A stretch of DNA of 28,450 nucleotides. Origin: an uncultured Clostridia bacterium. Lineage in GTDB: Bacteria > Bacillota > Clostridia > Christensenellales > Aristaeellaceae. Below the pieces are notes generated by a model. It was not told the origin of the DNA and searched no databases. It saw only the letters and a list, made by a program, of their open reading frames with translations. The position numbers were made by a program, and so were the translations under genes. Positions 1 through 7,726 of this stretch are shown in pieces; within the stretch, counting starts at the first letter, position 1; every line of letters begins with the position of its first letter. The stretch is from the NCBI GenBank assembly GCA_934663625.1, contig CAKUKP010000036.1, positions 1 through 28,450 on the forward strand, written 5' to 3'.

Positions 1-1674
1 GCGCCCGCGCAGCTGATGCAGCTGCGCAAGCCCAAATCGTTCCGCGTTTTCGATCACCATTACCGTGGCGTTGGGCACATTCACGCCCACCTCGATCACG
101 GTGGTGGAAACCAGCACATCCGCATCGCCGCGCCGGAAGGTTTCCAATACCTGATCCTTATCCGCCGCCTTCATGCGCCCGTGCACCAGTTTAACGCGCA
201 GATCGGCGAGATCGCGCGTGCGCAGATCCTCGTACACCTGCTCGGCAGGGCGCGCGTCCACGGCCTCGGATTCCTCCACCAGCGGACACACCACGTACAC
301 CTGCCGCCCCTTGCGCACCTCGGATCGCAAAAAGCCGTACATGCCATTGCGCTTGTCCTCCGGCACGATGCGCGTGCGCACCGCCTTGCGCCCCGGCGGC
401 AGTTCATCCAGAATCGATATATCCAGATCGCCGTACAGAATCAGCGAAAGCGTTCGCGGAATCGGCGTGGCGGACATCACCAGCACGTTGACCGCTTCGC
501 CTTTCTGCCCCAGCAGCGTGCGCTGGCGCACGCCGAAGCGATGCTGTTCATCCGTCACGGCAAGCCCCAGCCGCTGATAGTTTACGCCCTCGGTAATCAG
601 CGCATGCGTGCCGACCGCCACATCCCATTCGCCGTCCTCGATCGCCTGATGCGCGATTTTATGCTGCTTCGCGGTCAGACTGCCGGTCAGCAGCCCTACC
701 TTCAGACCCAGCGGCGCGAGGATCGCCCGCGCGGCTTCGTAATGCTGGCGCGCCAGCACCTCGGTGGGCGCCATCAGCGCCGCCTGATAGCCCGCGCGGC
801 AGCACATATAGATCGCGCCGAACGCCACCGCCGTTTTGCCGCTGCCCACATCTCCCTGCACCATGCGCGCCATCGCGCGATCGCTCGCCAGATCGCGGCG
901 AATCTCCTCCAGCACGCGCACCTGCGCACCGGTGGGCGCAAACGGAAGATGATCGATAAATTCCGAAAGCGCCGCCGCGCCGGGATCGATGCGCAGCCCG
1001 CGCCCGCCCGTTTTGCGCAGAAGCGCCACGCCCAGCTGATACAGAAGCAGCTGTTCAAACGCGATGCGCGTTCTGGCGGTTTCCAGCGCTTCGGCGCTGA
1101 CCGGGAAATGCGCGTTGCGCATGGCGAAATTGCGCTCGCACAGGCCGTATTTGCGGCGCAGCGCCTCCGGAAGCTCATCCGGCCATTGCCCATCCTGCGC
1201 CTGAAGCGCGGATTCGATGCTCTGGCGAATCATCTTCTGCGGAATACCCTGTATCGCGCGATACACCGGCACGATGCCCGATTCCTGTTCGAATGTCGGG
1301 CTGGTCAATTGCAGCGATCCGCCGCGCGCTTCGCACTTGCCGTACAATAGCATTTCGCGCCCCTGCACAAGCTGCTTTTGCAGCCACGGCTGGTTGTACC
1401 ATACGGCGCAGATCGTTTCCGTGCCATCGGTGACGAACGCGCGGGTAATGGTCAGCTTTTTCACGCGCCGCTGCACGGCTTCGCCCGCCACGCGCACATG
1501 CACCGTCGCGGTATCGCCCGCCTTCAGATCGCAAAGGGCGGTAAACTGCGTAAGATCGCGGTAATCCTTCGGGAGGAACATAACAAGATCGCGCACCGTG
1601 CGTATGCCCGCGGCTTCAAACGCGCGGCAGCGCGCGGGGCCAATCCCGCGAATGTCCTTCAGCGCGATATCCAT
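1..1674 (-). CDS. recG: ATP-dependent DNA helicase RecG, 3'-truncated by window edge
   Basis: RecG is a superfamily 2 helicase that remodels stalled replication forks and branches Holliday junctions. 558 codons are visible with no stop; family members are about 680 residues, so roughly the last 120 residues lie outside the window. The N-terminus has the helix-hairpin-like start with GIGPARC, followed by the OB-fold wedge domain. The helicase core shows Walker A GDVGSGKT near residues 274-281, the RecG-type DEQHRFG box near 375-381, the SATPIPRTL motif after it, and ends in motif VI with RFGLAQLHQLRGR at the edge. The ATG at 1672-1674 is chosen because GGGAGG lies 8 bases upstream. It follows the DAK gene on the same strand, matching the yloU-yloV-recG order of Bacillus, but is separated from it by a hairpin repeat and a terminator. 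Confidence 0.96.
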   Translation of the reverse strand, partial: MDIALKDIRGIGPARCRAFEAAGIRTVRDLVMFLPKDYRDLTQFTALCDLKAGDTATVHVRVAGEAVQRRVKKLTITRAFVTDGTETICAVWYNQPWLQKQLVQGREMLLYGKCEARGGSLQLTSPTFEQESGIVPVYRAIQGIPQKMIRQSIESALQAQDGQWPDELPEALRRKYGLCERNFAMRNAHFPVSAEALETARTRIAFEQLLLYQLGVALLRKTGGRGLRIDPGAAALSEFIDHLPFAPTGAQVRVLEEIRRDLASDRAMARMVQGDVGSGKTAVAFGAIYMCCRAGYQAALMAPTEVLARQHYEAARAILAPLGLKVGLLTGSLTAKQHKIAHQAIEDGEWDVAVGTHALITEGVNYQRLGLAVTDEQHRFGVRQRTLLGQKGEAVNVLVMSATPIPRTLSLILYGDLDISILDELPPGRKAVRTRIVPEDKRNGMYGFLRSEVRKGRQVYVVCPLVEESEAVDARPAEQVYEDLRTRDLADLRVKLVHGRMKAADKDQVLETFRRGDADVLVSTTVIEVGVNVPNATVMVIENAERFGLAQLHQLRGR

Positions 1675-1690
1675 TGTGCGCACCTCCCTG

Positions 1691-1725
1691 ATAAAAAATC
1701 CGGCTTCTTCAGCCGGATTTATATT
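1691..1725 (-). terminator. Intrinsic terminator between DAK gene and recG
   Basis: A perfect 10-bp stem (1696-1705 with 1711-1720) closes a 5-base loop. Read on the minus strand it is followed by TTTTTTATC. It would end transcripts from the DAK operon, but it ends only a few bases before the recG ribosome binding site (1685-1690), so recG needs read-through or a promoter inside the repeat region. Confidence 0.75.
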
Positions 1726-1785
1726 GCCAGTCCAACAAACCTTCCATTTTCCAGAGAAATAAACTCAACCGTATTTCACTCTCTT

Positions 1786-2204
1786 GCCTCCCTCTGAGGA
1801 GGGAGGTGGCAAAACCGCAGGTTTTGACGGAAGGAGAGATAACGGGCAAACCGAATTTCGCTGGTTTTCAGGTTCTGCGTACGGATTCTCTCCCTCAGTC
1901 ATCGCTACGCGATGCCAGCTCCCTTCAGCAGTCGCGTAAGGCGGCAAACCTGATGGTTTGCCGGTCGGCTTTTAGCCGACTGCCGACGGCTCAATCAAAG
2001 ATTGAGGCGCGGCACCGCTGCTTGCAGCCCGCGACCAGTCGGTGCGAATCCTACGGATTCCAGCCCGAAGGCGGCAAACCTAAAAGGTTTGCCGGTCTGC
2101 CTTTAGGCAGACTGCCGACGGCTCAATCGAAGATTGAGGCGCGGCACCGTTGCTGCCGAAACCCTGCGCTGCAGGGTCTTCGGTGCGTACCATCAGAGGG
2201 AGCC
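1786..2204. repeat. Non-coding hairpin repeat element with terminal inverted repeats
   Basis: The 569-base gap between recG and the DAK gene holds no credible gene but a dense array of short inverted repeats. The ends match as an imperfect terminal inverted repeat: 1786-1797 against the reverse complement of 2193-2204 (11 of 12 bases). The left part (1786-1925) folds on itself: 1799-1810 pairs with 1913-1924 and 1826-1839 with 1887-1900, with small hairpins at 1811-1825 and 1901-1913. The right part carries two copies of an approximately 86-base unit. A CGTAT word flanks the element on both sides (1770-1774 and 2215-2219), which could be a target duplication or chance. It resembles the CCTCCCTC...GAGGGAGG type of intergenic repeat common in gut Clostridia; that likeness is from memory, not a search. 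Confidence 0.7.
1938..2154. repeat. Two direct copies of a triple-hairpin unit
   Basis: Copy 1 is 1938-2023 and copy 2 is 2068-2154, an offset of 130 bases. Each copy contains three consecutive hairpins: GGCAAACC/GGTTTGCC, then GTCGGC/GCCGAC (GTCTGCC/GGCAGAC in copy 2), then CTCAATC/GATTGAG. Where the copies differ inside a stem (CGGC against CTGCC), the opposite arm changes too, so pairing is kept. The loops vary (TGAT against TAAA, A against G). Confidence 0.75.
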
Positions 2205-2243
2205 GAAGAACGAGCGTATCCCTTACCCCGTCGATATACCGCG

Positions 2244-3899
2244 TTATTCCACCGCGATCAGATAGTAGTAGAGCGGCTGTCCGCCGTACTGCAATTCCAC
2301 ATCGCAATCGGAATATTTTTTCTCAAGCGCATCGGTAAGCTTCTGCGCGTCCGCCTCGGTCACATCGCTTCCGTAGTACACGGTAATCAGCGATGCATCC
2401 TCGCCGACCATCTTTTCCGCGATATCCATGCCCACCTGATGTACATCCTTGCCGATCACGCTGAGCTTATTATTGATCATGCCCATGATATCGCCGATGT
2501 GGATTTCATGATCATCATAATTGGTATCGCGCACGGCGAATGTGATGGAACCGGTGTTTACATTTTCCGCCGCTTCATTCATCGCATCGATGTTGGTTTC
2601 CACATCCGCATCCGGATCGAACGCCAGCGCCGCGGAAATGCCCATCGGCACGGATTTCGTGGGCAGAACGATCACGTTCTTATCCGTAAGCTCCGCCGCC
2701 TGCTGCGCCGCCAGAATGATGTTGGTATTGTTCGGCAGGATGAACACATTCTTGGCGTTCGTGCGATCCACCGCCTGCGCCAGATCATCGATGCTGGGGT
2801 TCATCGTCTGTCCGCCGTCCACGATCTGATCGATGTTCAACTCCTTCAGAATCGTGGCGAATCCATCGCCCAGCGCCACCGCCACCATGCCATATTCCTT
2901 CAGCTTCGCGCGCTCCGCTTCCAGCGCCGCCGCCTTTTTGGCTTCGCGCTCGCGGTGCTCCTCAAACATGTTGTCCACCTTGATGGCGTCCAATTCGCCC
3001 AGCTCCAGCGCGTACTGCATCGCCTTGCCGGGATCATTGGTATGCACATGCACCTTGACCACGGAAAGATCGGAAATGACCAGCACGCAATCGCCGATTT
3101 TTTCCAGACGCTTGCGCAGTCGCACCACTTCGCTGTCCTTCAAATCGGGGCGCGGATGAGAAACGATGAATTCCGTACAGTAACCGAAGGTAATTTCATC
3201 CAGCGCTTCATGATCATCCACAAATTCGCCGGGCATCGGCTGAACGCTGGATGCGCTCGCGCCATCCTCCAGTTCGATGGTTTCGCCGGTCAGCGCCGAA
3301 TACATGCCGCGCAGCACTACCATCAGGCCCATTCCGCCGCTGTCTACCACGCCCGCCTGCTTCAGTACCGGCAGCATATCGGGCGTGCGCTTCAGAATCG
3401 CATCGCCGCTGGAAATGATCATCTTAAACAGTTCCTGCATATCGTCGATGCGGGATCCGTTCTTGGAAATATCCTCCGCGATTACGCGGATTACGGTCAG
3501 AATCGTGCCCTCCTTGGGCTTCATCACGGCCTTGTAGGCGGTATTCGCCGCCTCGCGGAACGCCTGACGCAGAACGGCGCAGTCGATATCCTCGCAGCCC
3601 GCCATGCCCTTCGCCAGTCCGCGCAGAATCTGGCTCAGAATTACGCCGGAATTGCCGCGCGCGCCCTTCAGCGCGCCGCGCGCCACCGCATCGGCAATAT
3701 CCGATACGCTGGTCAGGCGCTTGGAATTCATTTCCTTCACCGCAGATGTGATCGTCTGCGACATATTTGAACCCGTATCGCCATCCGGCACCGGGAATAC
3801 GTTCAAAGCATCCACGCTGTCGCGGTTCTGCACCAGCAGCGCCGCACCGGAGGAAAACATCTCCTTGAGCATGATGCCGTCAATTTTTGTTATCGCCAT
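2244..3899 (-). CDS. fakA: DAK-domain protein, FakA/YloV family (fatty acid kinase ATP-binding subunit)
   Basis: 551 residues. The N-terminal DhaL-like (Dak2) domain shows the nucleotide/Mg loop VPDGDTGSNM at residues 37-46 with Asp39 and Asp41, then GARGNSGVILSQ and a DSGGMGL motif near residue 190. The C-terminal half is the YloV/FakA-specific region, ending in ITVYYGSDVTE and a short QLQYGGQPLYYYLIAVE-like tail. In characterised members FakA phosphorylates fatty acids presented by a FakB partner, feeding exogenous fatty acids into phospholipid synthesis; no FakB (DegV) gene is in this window. The start at 3897-3899 is preferred over an in-frame ATG four codons upstream because GGAGG sits 5 bases before it. 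It lies 31 bases after the Asp23 gene and should be co-transcribed with it. Confidence 0.9.
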   Translation of the reverse strand: MAITKIDGIMLKEMFSSGAALLVQNRDSVDALNVFPVPDGDTGSNMSQTITSAVKEMNSKRLTSVSDIADAVARGALKGARGNSGVILSQILRGLAKGMAGCEDIDCAVLRQAFREAANTAYKAVMKPKEGTILTVIRVIAEDISKNGSRIDDMQELFKMIISSGDAILKRTPDMLPVLKQAGVVDSGGMGLMVVLRGMYSALTGETIELEDGASASSVQPMPGEFVDDHEALDEITFGYCTEFIVSHPRPDLKDSEVVRLRKRLEKIGDCVLVISDLSVVKVHVHTNDPGKAMQYALELGELDAIKVDNMFEEHREREAKKAAALEAERAKLKEYGMVAVALGDGFATILKELNIDQIVDGGQTMNPSIDDLAQAVDRTNAKNVFILPNNTNIILAAQQAAELTDKNVIVLPTKSVPMGISAALAFDPDADVETNIDAMNEAAENVNTGSITFAVRDTNYDDHEIHIGDIMGMINNKLSVIGKDVHQVGMDIAEKMVGEDASLITVYYGSDVTEADAQKLTDALEKKYSDCDVELQYGGQPLYYYLIAVE

Positions 3900-3930
3900 G
3901 TATGCCTCCAAAGTAATGCGCGCCCTCGCA

Positions 3931-4281
3931 TCAGACGCGAATATCCTCCACGCAGACGTTTACGCGCCCAACGGGCACGCCCGCGAAACGTTCTACCTTA
4001 TATTTTACCGTTTCAATGATAGAAGCCGCAACCGCGCTGATCGAAATACCATATTCAACGATGATAAACAGATCGATATCCACCTTGTCGCCGGACGTGC
4101 GAATCTTTACGCCGCGGCCGATGTTTTCCCTGCCCATCAGCTGAACGATGCCATCGGTAGAACGCTTGGAAGCCATGCCCACGATGCCGTAGCAATCCAG
4201 CGCGGCATAGCCTGCAACGCGCACAAGCACATCATCATCGACGGTTACCAGGCCAAGATCGGTAGCAAACTTGCAATCCAT
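3931..4281 (-). CDS. Asp23/Gls24 family envelope stress protein (YloU-like)
   Basis: 116 residues, a typical size for the Asp23/Gls24 (DUF322) family, which act as small cytoplasmic or membrane-associated proteins linked to envelope stress in Gram-positive bacteria. The recognisable pattern is VLVRVAGYAALDCYGIVGMAS near the N-terminus, then a GVKIRTSGDKVDIDLFIIVEYG-like beta segment and a helix with a VKYKVERFAGVPVGRVNVCVEDIRV-like ending that is characteristic of YloU. No signal peptide or transmembrane segment is visible. ACGGAGG lies upstream of the ATG at 4279-4281. It is the first gene of the minus-strand operon with the DAK protein, transcribed from the promoter at 4359-4387. The exact role is unknown, although yloU-yloV pairing is widely conserved. 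Confidence 0.88.
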   Translation of the reverse strand: MDCKFATDLGLVTVDDDVLVRVAGYAALDCYGIVGMASKRSTDGIVQLMGRENIGRGVKIRTSGDKVDIDLFIIVEYGISISAVAASIIETVKYKVERFAGVPVGRVNVCVEDIRV

Positions 4282-4358
4282 GCCAAAACCTCCGTTCGAT
4301 TTTATCTGATCGGTTGAATCCGATTTAAACAGGCAGAATATATTCCCACCTATAATTC

Positions 4359-4387
4359 AGTATAACTGTTTTCTGTGAATTATGCAA
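4359..4387 (-). promoter_or_regulatory. Sigma-A type promoter for the Asp23-DAK operon
   Basis: On the minus strand, TTGCAT (4382-4387) and TATACT (4359-4364) are separated by exactly 17 bases. It lies about 80 bases upstream of the Asp23 start and reads away from rpmB. Confidence 0.75.
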
Positions 4388-4489
4388 GTATCGCGCGAAA
4401 AAACAACCCCTGCGCCGCCATAAAATAACCCAAAAATGGGAATCCGCGAAAAAATCGCACATATTGCAGAAGTTTTACATGTATACCCC

Positions 4490-4518
4490 TTGCGTTTTCC
4501 CGCAATCAATGCTATAAT
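4490..4518 (+). promoter_or_regulatory. Sigma-A type promoter for rpmB
   Basis: TTGCGT (4490-4495), a 17-base spacer and a consensus TATAAT (4513-4518), about 47 bases upstream of the rpmB start. Together with the minus-strand promoter at 4359-4387 this makes a divergent promoter region; the rest of 4282-4564 holds no gene. Confidence 0.8.
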
Positions 4519-4564
4519 CTCAATGTTTTGATGTGACATACCCTTGAAGGAGGTGTGATAGAGT

Positions 4565-4756
4565 ATGAGAAAGTTTTGTGAGGTTTGCGGTAAGGGCGTA
4601 GTCTATGGCAACAATGTCAGCCACTCCAACCGTAAAACGCGCCGCACTTGGGCTCCGAACACGCAGAAGGTCAAAGTTCTCGTGAACGGTGTTCCGAAGA
4701 GCATGTCTGTTTGCACGCGTTGTCTGCGCAGCAACAAGGTAGAGCGCGCTCTGTAA
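4565..4756 (+). CDS. rpmB: 50S ribosomal protein L28, zinc-binding form
   Basis: 63 residues, full length for bacterial L28, a large-subunit protein near the exit-site region of the ribosome. It retains two CxxC pairs (Cys5-Cys8 and Cys50-Cys53), so this is the zinc-coordinating (C+) version rather than the zinc-independent paralogue used under zinc starvation. The typical NNVSHSNRKTRRTWAPN stretch follows the first pair. AAGGAGG lies upstream of the ATG. It is monocistronic: promoter at 4490-4518 and a strong terminator directly downstream at 4771. Its position opposite the Asp23-DAK operon matches the rpmB-yloU-yloV arrangement of Firmicutes. Confidence 0.97.
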   Translation: MRKFCEVCGKGVVYGNNVSHSNRKTRRTWAPNTQKVKVLVNGVPKSMSVCTRCLRSNKVERAL

Positions 4757-4770
4757 TCTATACCATATGA

Positions 4771-4818
4771 ACCGGCGGATGAAATCAAATGCATGCATGA
4801 TTTCATCCGCCGGTTTTT
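4771..4818 (+). terminator. Strong intrinsic terminator of rpmB
   Basis: A 17-bp perfect stem (4771-4787 with 4798-4814), a 10-base loop and a TTTTT run after it. It may also serve the convergent small membrane-protein gene at 4855-5025, although the minus-strand side has no T-tract. Confidence 0.88.
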
Positions 4819-4854
4819 GCGCGCGCAAACGCGCCGCGGCGCCCGCGCTCCGCT

Positions 4855-5025
4855 TCATCCGAACCGCCACAGCAGAAATCCGATGCTGATGAGCAGTATC
4901 GAAAGTACCGACGTCCACACCCAATACGGTACGAACAGCAACAGTACCAGAACGCCCAGCGCCATCAATACGATCGCGGCGATTTTGGTGCCGGACGTTC
5001 CGCCGCCCCCGCAAAATTTCGTCAT
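4855..5025 (-). CDS. Small two-helix membrane protein, unknown function
   Basis: 56 residues, found by translating the minus strand between rpmB and zapA. The N-terminus MTKFCGGGGTSGTK is short, carries one Cys and a Gly run, and is followed by two hydrophobic segments at about residues 15-32 and 38-53 separated by VPYWVWT, ending in LWRFG. This is the pattern of a small integral membrane protein with a tight hairpin. A purine-rich AGGGGG lies about 7 bases before the ATG at 5023-5025; the ATG five bases further out runs into a stop after two codons. It is convergent with rpmB and divergent from zapA. The coding case rests on the clean hydrophobic pattern and the absence of another gene in the gap; I do not recognise the family. 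Confidence 0.62.
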   Translation of the reverse strand: MTKFCGGGGTSGTKIAAIVLMALGVLVLLLFVPYWVWTSVLSILLISIGFLLWRFG

Positions 5026-5078
5026 GCCATCGCCCCCTGCTGCATTGTATGCGGCGCGGGCTTTTTTTGTGCGCAGAA

Positions 5079-5107
5079 TTGTAAGCGGCGATCGAATGTG
5101 TTATAAT
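5079..5107 (+). promoter_or_regulatory. Promoter of the zapA-U32-mutS2 operon
   Basis: TTGTAA (5079-5084), 17-base spacer, consensus TATAAT (5102-5107), about 33 bases before the zapA start. Confidence 0.82.
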
Positions 5108-5140
5108 GAAGATGGATTTATATAGTTTACGGAGGCTTCC

Positions 5141-5422
5141 ATGGAAAAAACCAAAACCATCATCCGCATTGCGGGCAAGGAATTCGCCATCACAGGCACC
5201 GATTCCGAGGAACATATGCAGACCGTCGCGGCATGGGTGGATCGCAGAATGCACGAATTGTATGAAATGAGCCGCCTGCCCGGCGCGCAGCTGGCGATCC
5301 TGACCGCCGTGAACGCCGCCGATGATATGATGAAATCCCGCGATGAAATCCTGCGGCTGAAGCGGCAGATCGCCGAATTGCAGGCGGAAATTGAATCGCT
5401 GAAGAACGGAGAACAAGCATGA
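5141..5422 (+). CDS. zapA: Cell division protein ZapA
   Basis: 93 residues, the usual length of short Firmicute ZapA. ZapA bundles FtsZ filaments at the division septum. The N-terminal globular part has the IRIAGKEFAITGTDSEEHMQ segment with the family's beta-hairpin and VAAWVDRRM helix, the middle has the LAILTAVNAADDMMK helix, and the C-terminus (about 63-90) is a heptad-like coiled coil (LRLKRQIAELQAEIESL) used for dimer and tetramer formation. GGAGG sits 5 bases before the ATG. Its stop overlaps the next start as ATGA (5419-5422), so the U32 gene is translationally coupled. zapA-U32-mutS2 is a common clustering in Firmicutes. Confidence 0.92.
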   Translation: MEKTKTIIRIAGKEFAITGTDSEEHMQTVAAWVDRRMHELYEMSRLPGAQLAILTAVNAADDMMKSRDEILRLKRQIAELQAEIESLKNGEQA

Positions 5423-7725
5423 TTCTGCCCGAACTTCTCTCCCCCGCCGGAAGCGCCCCCGCGATGGTCGCCGCCGTGCAGTGCGGCGCGGACGCGGTGT
5501 ATCTGGGCGCGAATGATTTCAACGCCCGCCGCAGCGCCGATAATTTCGGAGGCGAGCTGGACGCCGCCGTGGGCTATTGCCACGCGCGCGGCGCAAAGGC
5601 GTACATCACCTTAAATACCATGGTACGCGAGGATGAATACGCGCGATTGGAAAAAACGATCGATGAAATCAGCCGCGCGGGCGCGGACGGCGTGATCGTG
5701 CAGGATATCGGCGTGGCGCGCGCGCTTCGGCAGATGAACGGCGATCTGGCGCTGCACGCCAGCACGCAGATGGCGGTACACAATCCGCAGGGCGTGGAAT
5801 TTCTGGTAAAGCAGGGCTTCCGCCGCGTGGTGCTGGCGCGCGAAATGACCTATGATGAAATCCGCCGCTGCGCCGATCTCGGCGCGGAGCTGGAGGTATT
5901 CGTCCACGGCGCGCTGTGCGTTTCCTGTTCCGGTCAATGCCTGATGTCCAGCATGATCGGCGGGCGCAGCGGCAACCGCGGCATGTGCGCCCAGCCGTGC
6001 CGGATGCGCTATCGCGCCGGCGATCGCGAGGGGTATTTTCTGTCCACGAAGGATTTATGCGGGCTGGACGGGCTGAAATATCTGATCGACGCGGGCGTGC
6101 GCAGCCTGAAAATCGAAGGCCGATTGAAGCGCCCCGAATACGTGGGCGAGGTCACGCACATCTACCGCGATGCGCTGACGGCGATCTCCGCCGGCGCGCC
6201 CTTCGATCCGGACGCGGCAAAGCGCGATCTCAAACAGATGTTCAACCGCGGCGGCTTTACGAAGGGCTACGGCTTCGGCGTGGAGGATGCCGAATTGATG
6301 TATGCCAAACGCCCCAACCATCTGGGCGTGGAAATCGGCGTCTGCCGGAAAAACGGGATCGTCATCCCCGATGTGCCGACAGACAGCCGCGATGCGCTGG
6401 TTCTGCGGCGCGGGGATCAGGATATTCCGGTGCGCGGCGGCGATTTTTCGGCGGCAAAGCGCGGCGATCGGCTGGTTCGGCTGGTTTCGCAGGCCCAAAT
6501 GCAATCTGTACAGGCGCGTTTCAGCGGCGAACACAGGAAATTTTCGATCCATGGCGAAATCGATCTGCGCATCGGCGAACGCGCGCGCCTTACATTGACG
6601 GACGGCGTATACACCGCGCGCGCCGAGGGCGATTCCGTGCAGCCCGCCACCGGTAGACCCGCCGACCCCGACCGTATCCGCGCGCAGATCGCCCGTCTGG
6701 GCGATACGCCGTTTGTGCTGGGCGAGCTTACGATCAATGCGGATGCAAACGCGTTCGCGCCCGCGTCGATGCTGAACGCGCTCCGGCGCGAAGCCGCCGA
6801 ACGGCTGTTTGCGCAGCGCATGGGCGCGGGGCATCCCGCGCAGGCGCTTGCGCCCGTTCAGATTCCGGATGTACACTGCGCCGGCGTGCCCAGAATACTT
6901 TTGCAGAGCGCGGACGCTTCCGTATTGCGGGCGGCGCTGATTTCCGGCGCGGACGGCGCAATCTACGCGCCGCTCGATGTGCGCGCGCCCGCGCTTCAGG
7001 CGGCGGAAAGGCAGCTGCCCGATACGTTTGCGCTGGCGCTTCCGCCGGTGCTGCCCGAAGGCGCGCTGAACCGGTTAAACGAATGGGCGATGGGATTATC
7101 CGATCGAATTTCCGAAACCTATATTACGAACATCGGCCAGATGCAGCTCGCCTGGCCGGGCGAAAGCATCGCCGATTATCCGATGAACATCGCGAGCCGC
7201 GAATCGATCGCGCAGCTCGCCGAATGGCATATCGATACCTACGTGCCTTCGATCGAACTGACCGCCGCGCAGATCGCAAATCTTCCCGAAAACCGGCAGC
7301 TGATCGTGCACGGGCGGATTCCGCTGATGTATCTGCGGCACTGCCCCTACCGCGCGATTCACGGTCTTTCGGGAAAGCACGCATCCTGCCGAAGGTGCGA
7401 TACCTGCGCCATTGGCGACCGCGCGGAGGATCTATCGCTTACCGACCGCACGGGCGCGGCGTTTTCGCTTTCGCGCATCGCAACGGACGATGGCTGCATC
7501 CTGCGGCTGATGAACTGCGTGCCGCTTTCGCTGCTGCGCAAATCGCGCGGCCTGCCCGCGGCTTCGGCGTGGCGAATCCTGACGGACGATCCAGCGGAAG
7601 CGCCCTCGCTGATTCGCCTGTACCGCGCGGCGGCGACCGGCAAAAATCCGAAGGACGATCCCGAATGGGCAAAAATCGAATCCATGTCCGGCACGACCGG
7701 ACATTACTTCCGAGGAGTGGAATGA
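5419..7725 (+). CDS. U32 peptidase-family protein, long form (RlhA/TrhP-like RNA hydroxylation)
   Basis: 768 residues. The N-terminal half is the U32 barrel: it begins ELLSPAGS, has GADAVYLG at 24-30, and carries the family's cysteine box between residues 167 and 194 (Cys167, Cys170, Cys174, Cys190, Cys194, in the HGALCVSCSGQC...GMCAQPC context). A collagenase-like (DUF3656-type) middle region follows, then a C-terminal segment with clustered cysteines near residues 640-662. Despite the peptidase name, studied members (E. coli TrhP and RlhA) are needed for hydroxylation of tRNA U34 or 23S rRNA C2501, with prephenate as a required metabolite; the long C-terminal extension is closer to RlhA. 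It overlaps zapA by 4 bases and ends one base before mutS2, so all three should be on one mRNA. Which RNA it modifies cannot be told from sequence. Confidence 0.88.
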   Translation: MILPELLSPAGSAPAMVAAVQCGADAVYLGANDFNARRSADNFGGELDAAVGYCHARGAKAYITLNTMVREDEYARLEKTIDEISRAGADGVIVQDIGVARALRQMNGDLALHASTQMAVHNPQGVEFLVKQGFRRVVLAREMTYDEIRRCADLGAELEVFVHGALCVSCSGQCLMSSMIGGRSGNRGMCAQPCRMRYRAGDREGYFLSTKDLCGLDGLKYLIDAGVRSLKIEGRLKRPEYVGEVTHIYRDALTAISAGAPFDPDAAKRDLKQMFNRGGFTKGYGFGVEDAELMYAKRPNHLGVEIGVCRKNGIVIPDVPTDSRDALVLRRGDQDIPVRGGDFSAAKRGDRLVRLVSQAQMQSVQARFSGEHRKFSIHGEIDLRIGERARLTLTDGVYTARAEGDSVQPATGRPADPDRIRAQIARLGDTPFVLGELTINADANAFAPASMLNALRREAAERLFAQRMGAGHPAQALAPVQIPDVHCAGVPRILLQSADASVLRAALISGADGAIYAPLDVRAPALQAAERQLPDTFALALPPVLPEGALNRLNEWAMGLSDRISETYITNIGQMQLAWPGESIADYPMNIASRESIAQLAEWHIDTYVPSIELTAAQIANLPENRQLIVHGRIPLMYLRHCPYRAIHGLSGKHASCRRCDTCAIGDRAEDLSLTDRTGAAFSLSRIATDDGCILRLMNCVPLSLLRKSRGLPAASAWRILTDDPAEAPSLIRLYRAAATGKNPKDDPEWAKIESMSGTTGHYFRGVE

Positions 7726-7726
7726 T

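Noticed and set aside
1938..2154. Possible CRISPR array
   Set aside because: Only two copies of a long unit, with internal hairpins and no regular spacer/repeat lengths; no cas genes in the window.
1806..3770. A 654-residue plus-strand open frame over the repeat element and DAK gene
   Set aside because: It runs through hairpin repeats and then antisense to a clear DAK gene; no family pattern.
4357..4539. Small minus-strand ORF between Asp23 and rpmB
   Set aside because: It lies over both divergent promoters and has no ribosome binding site.
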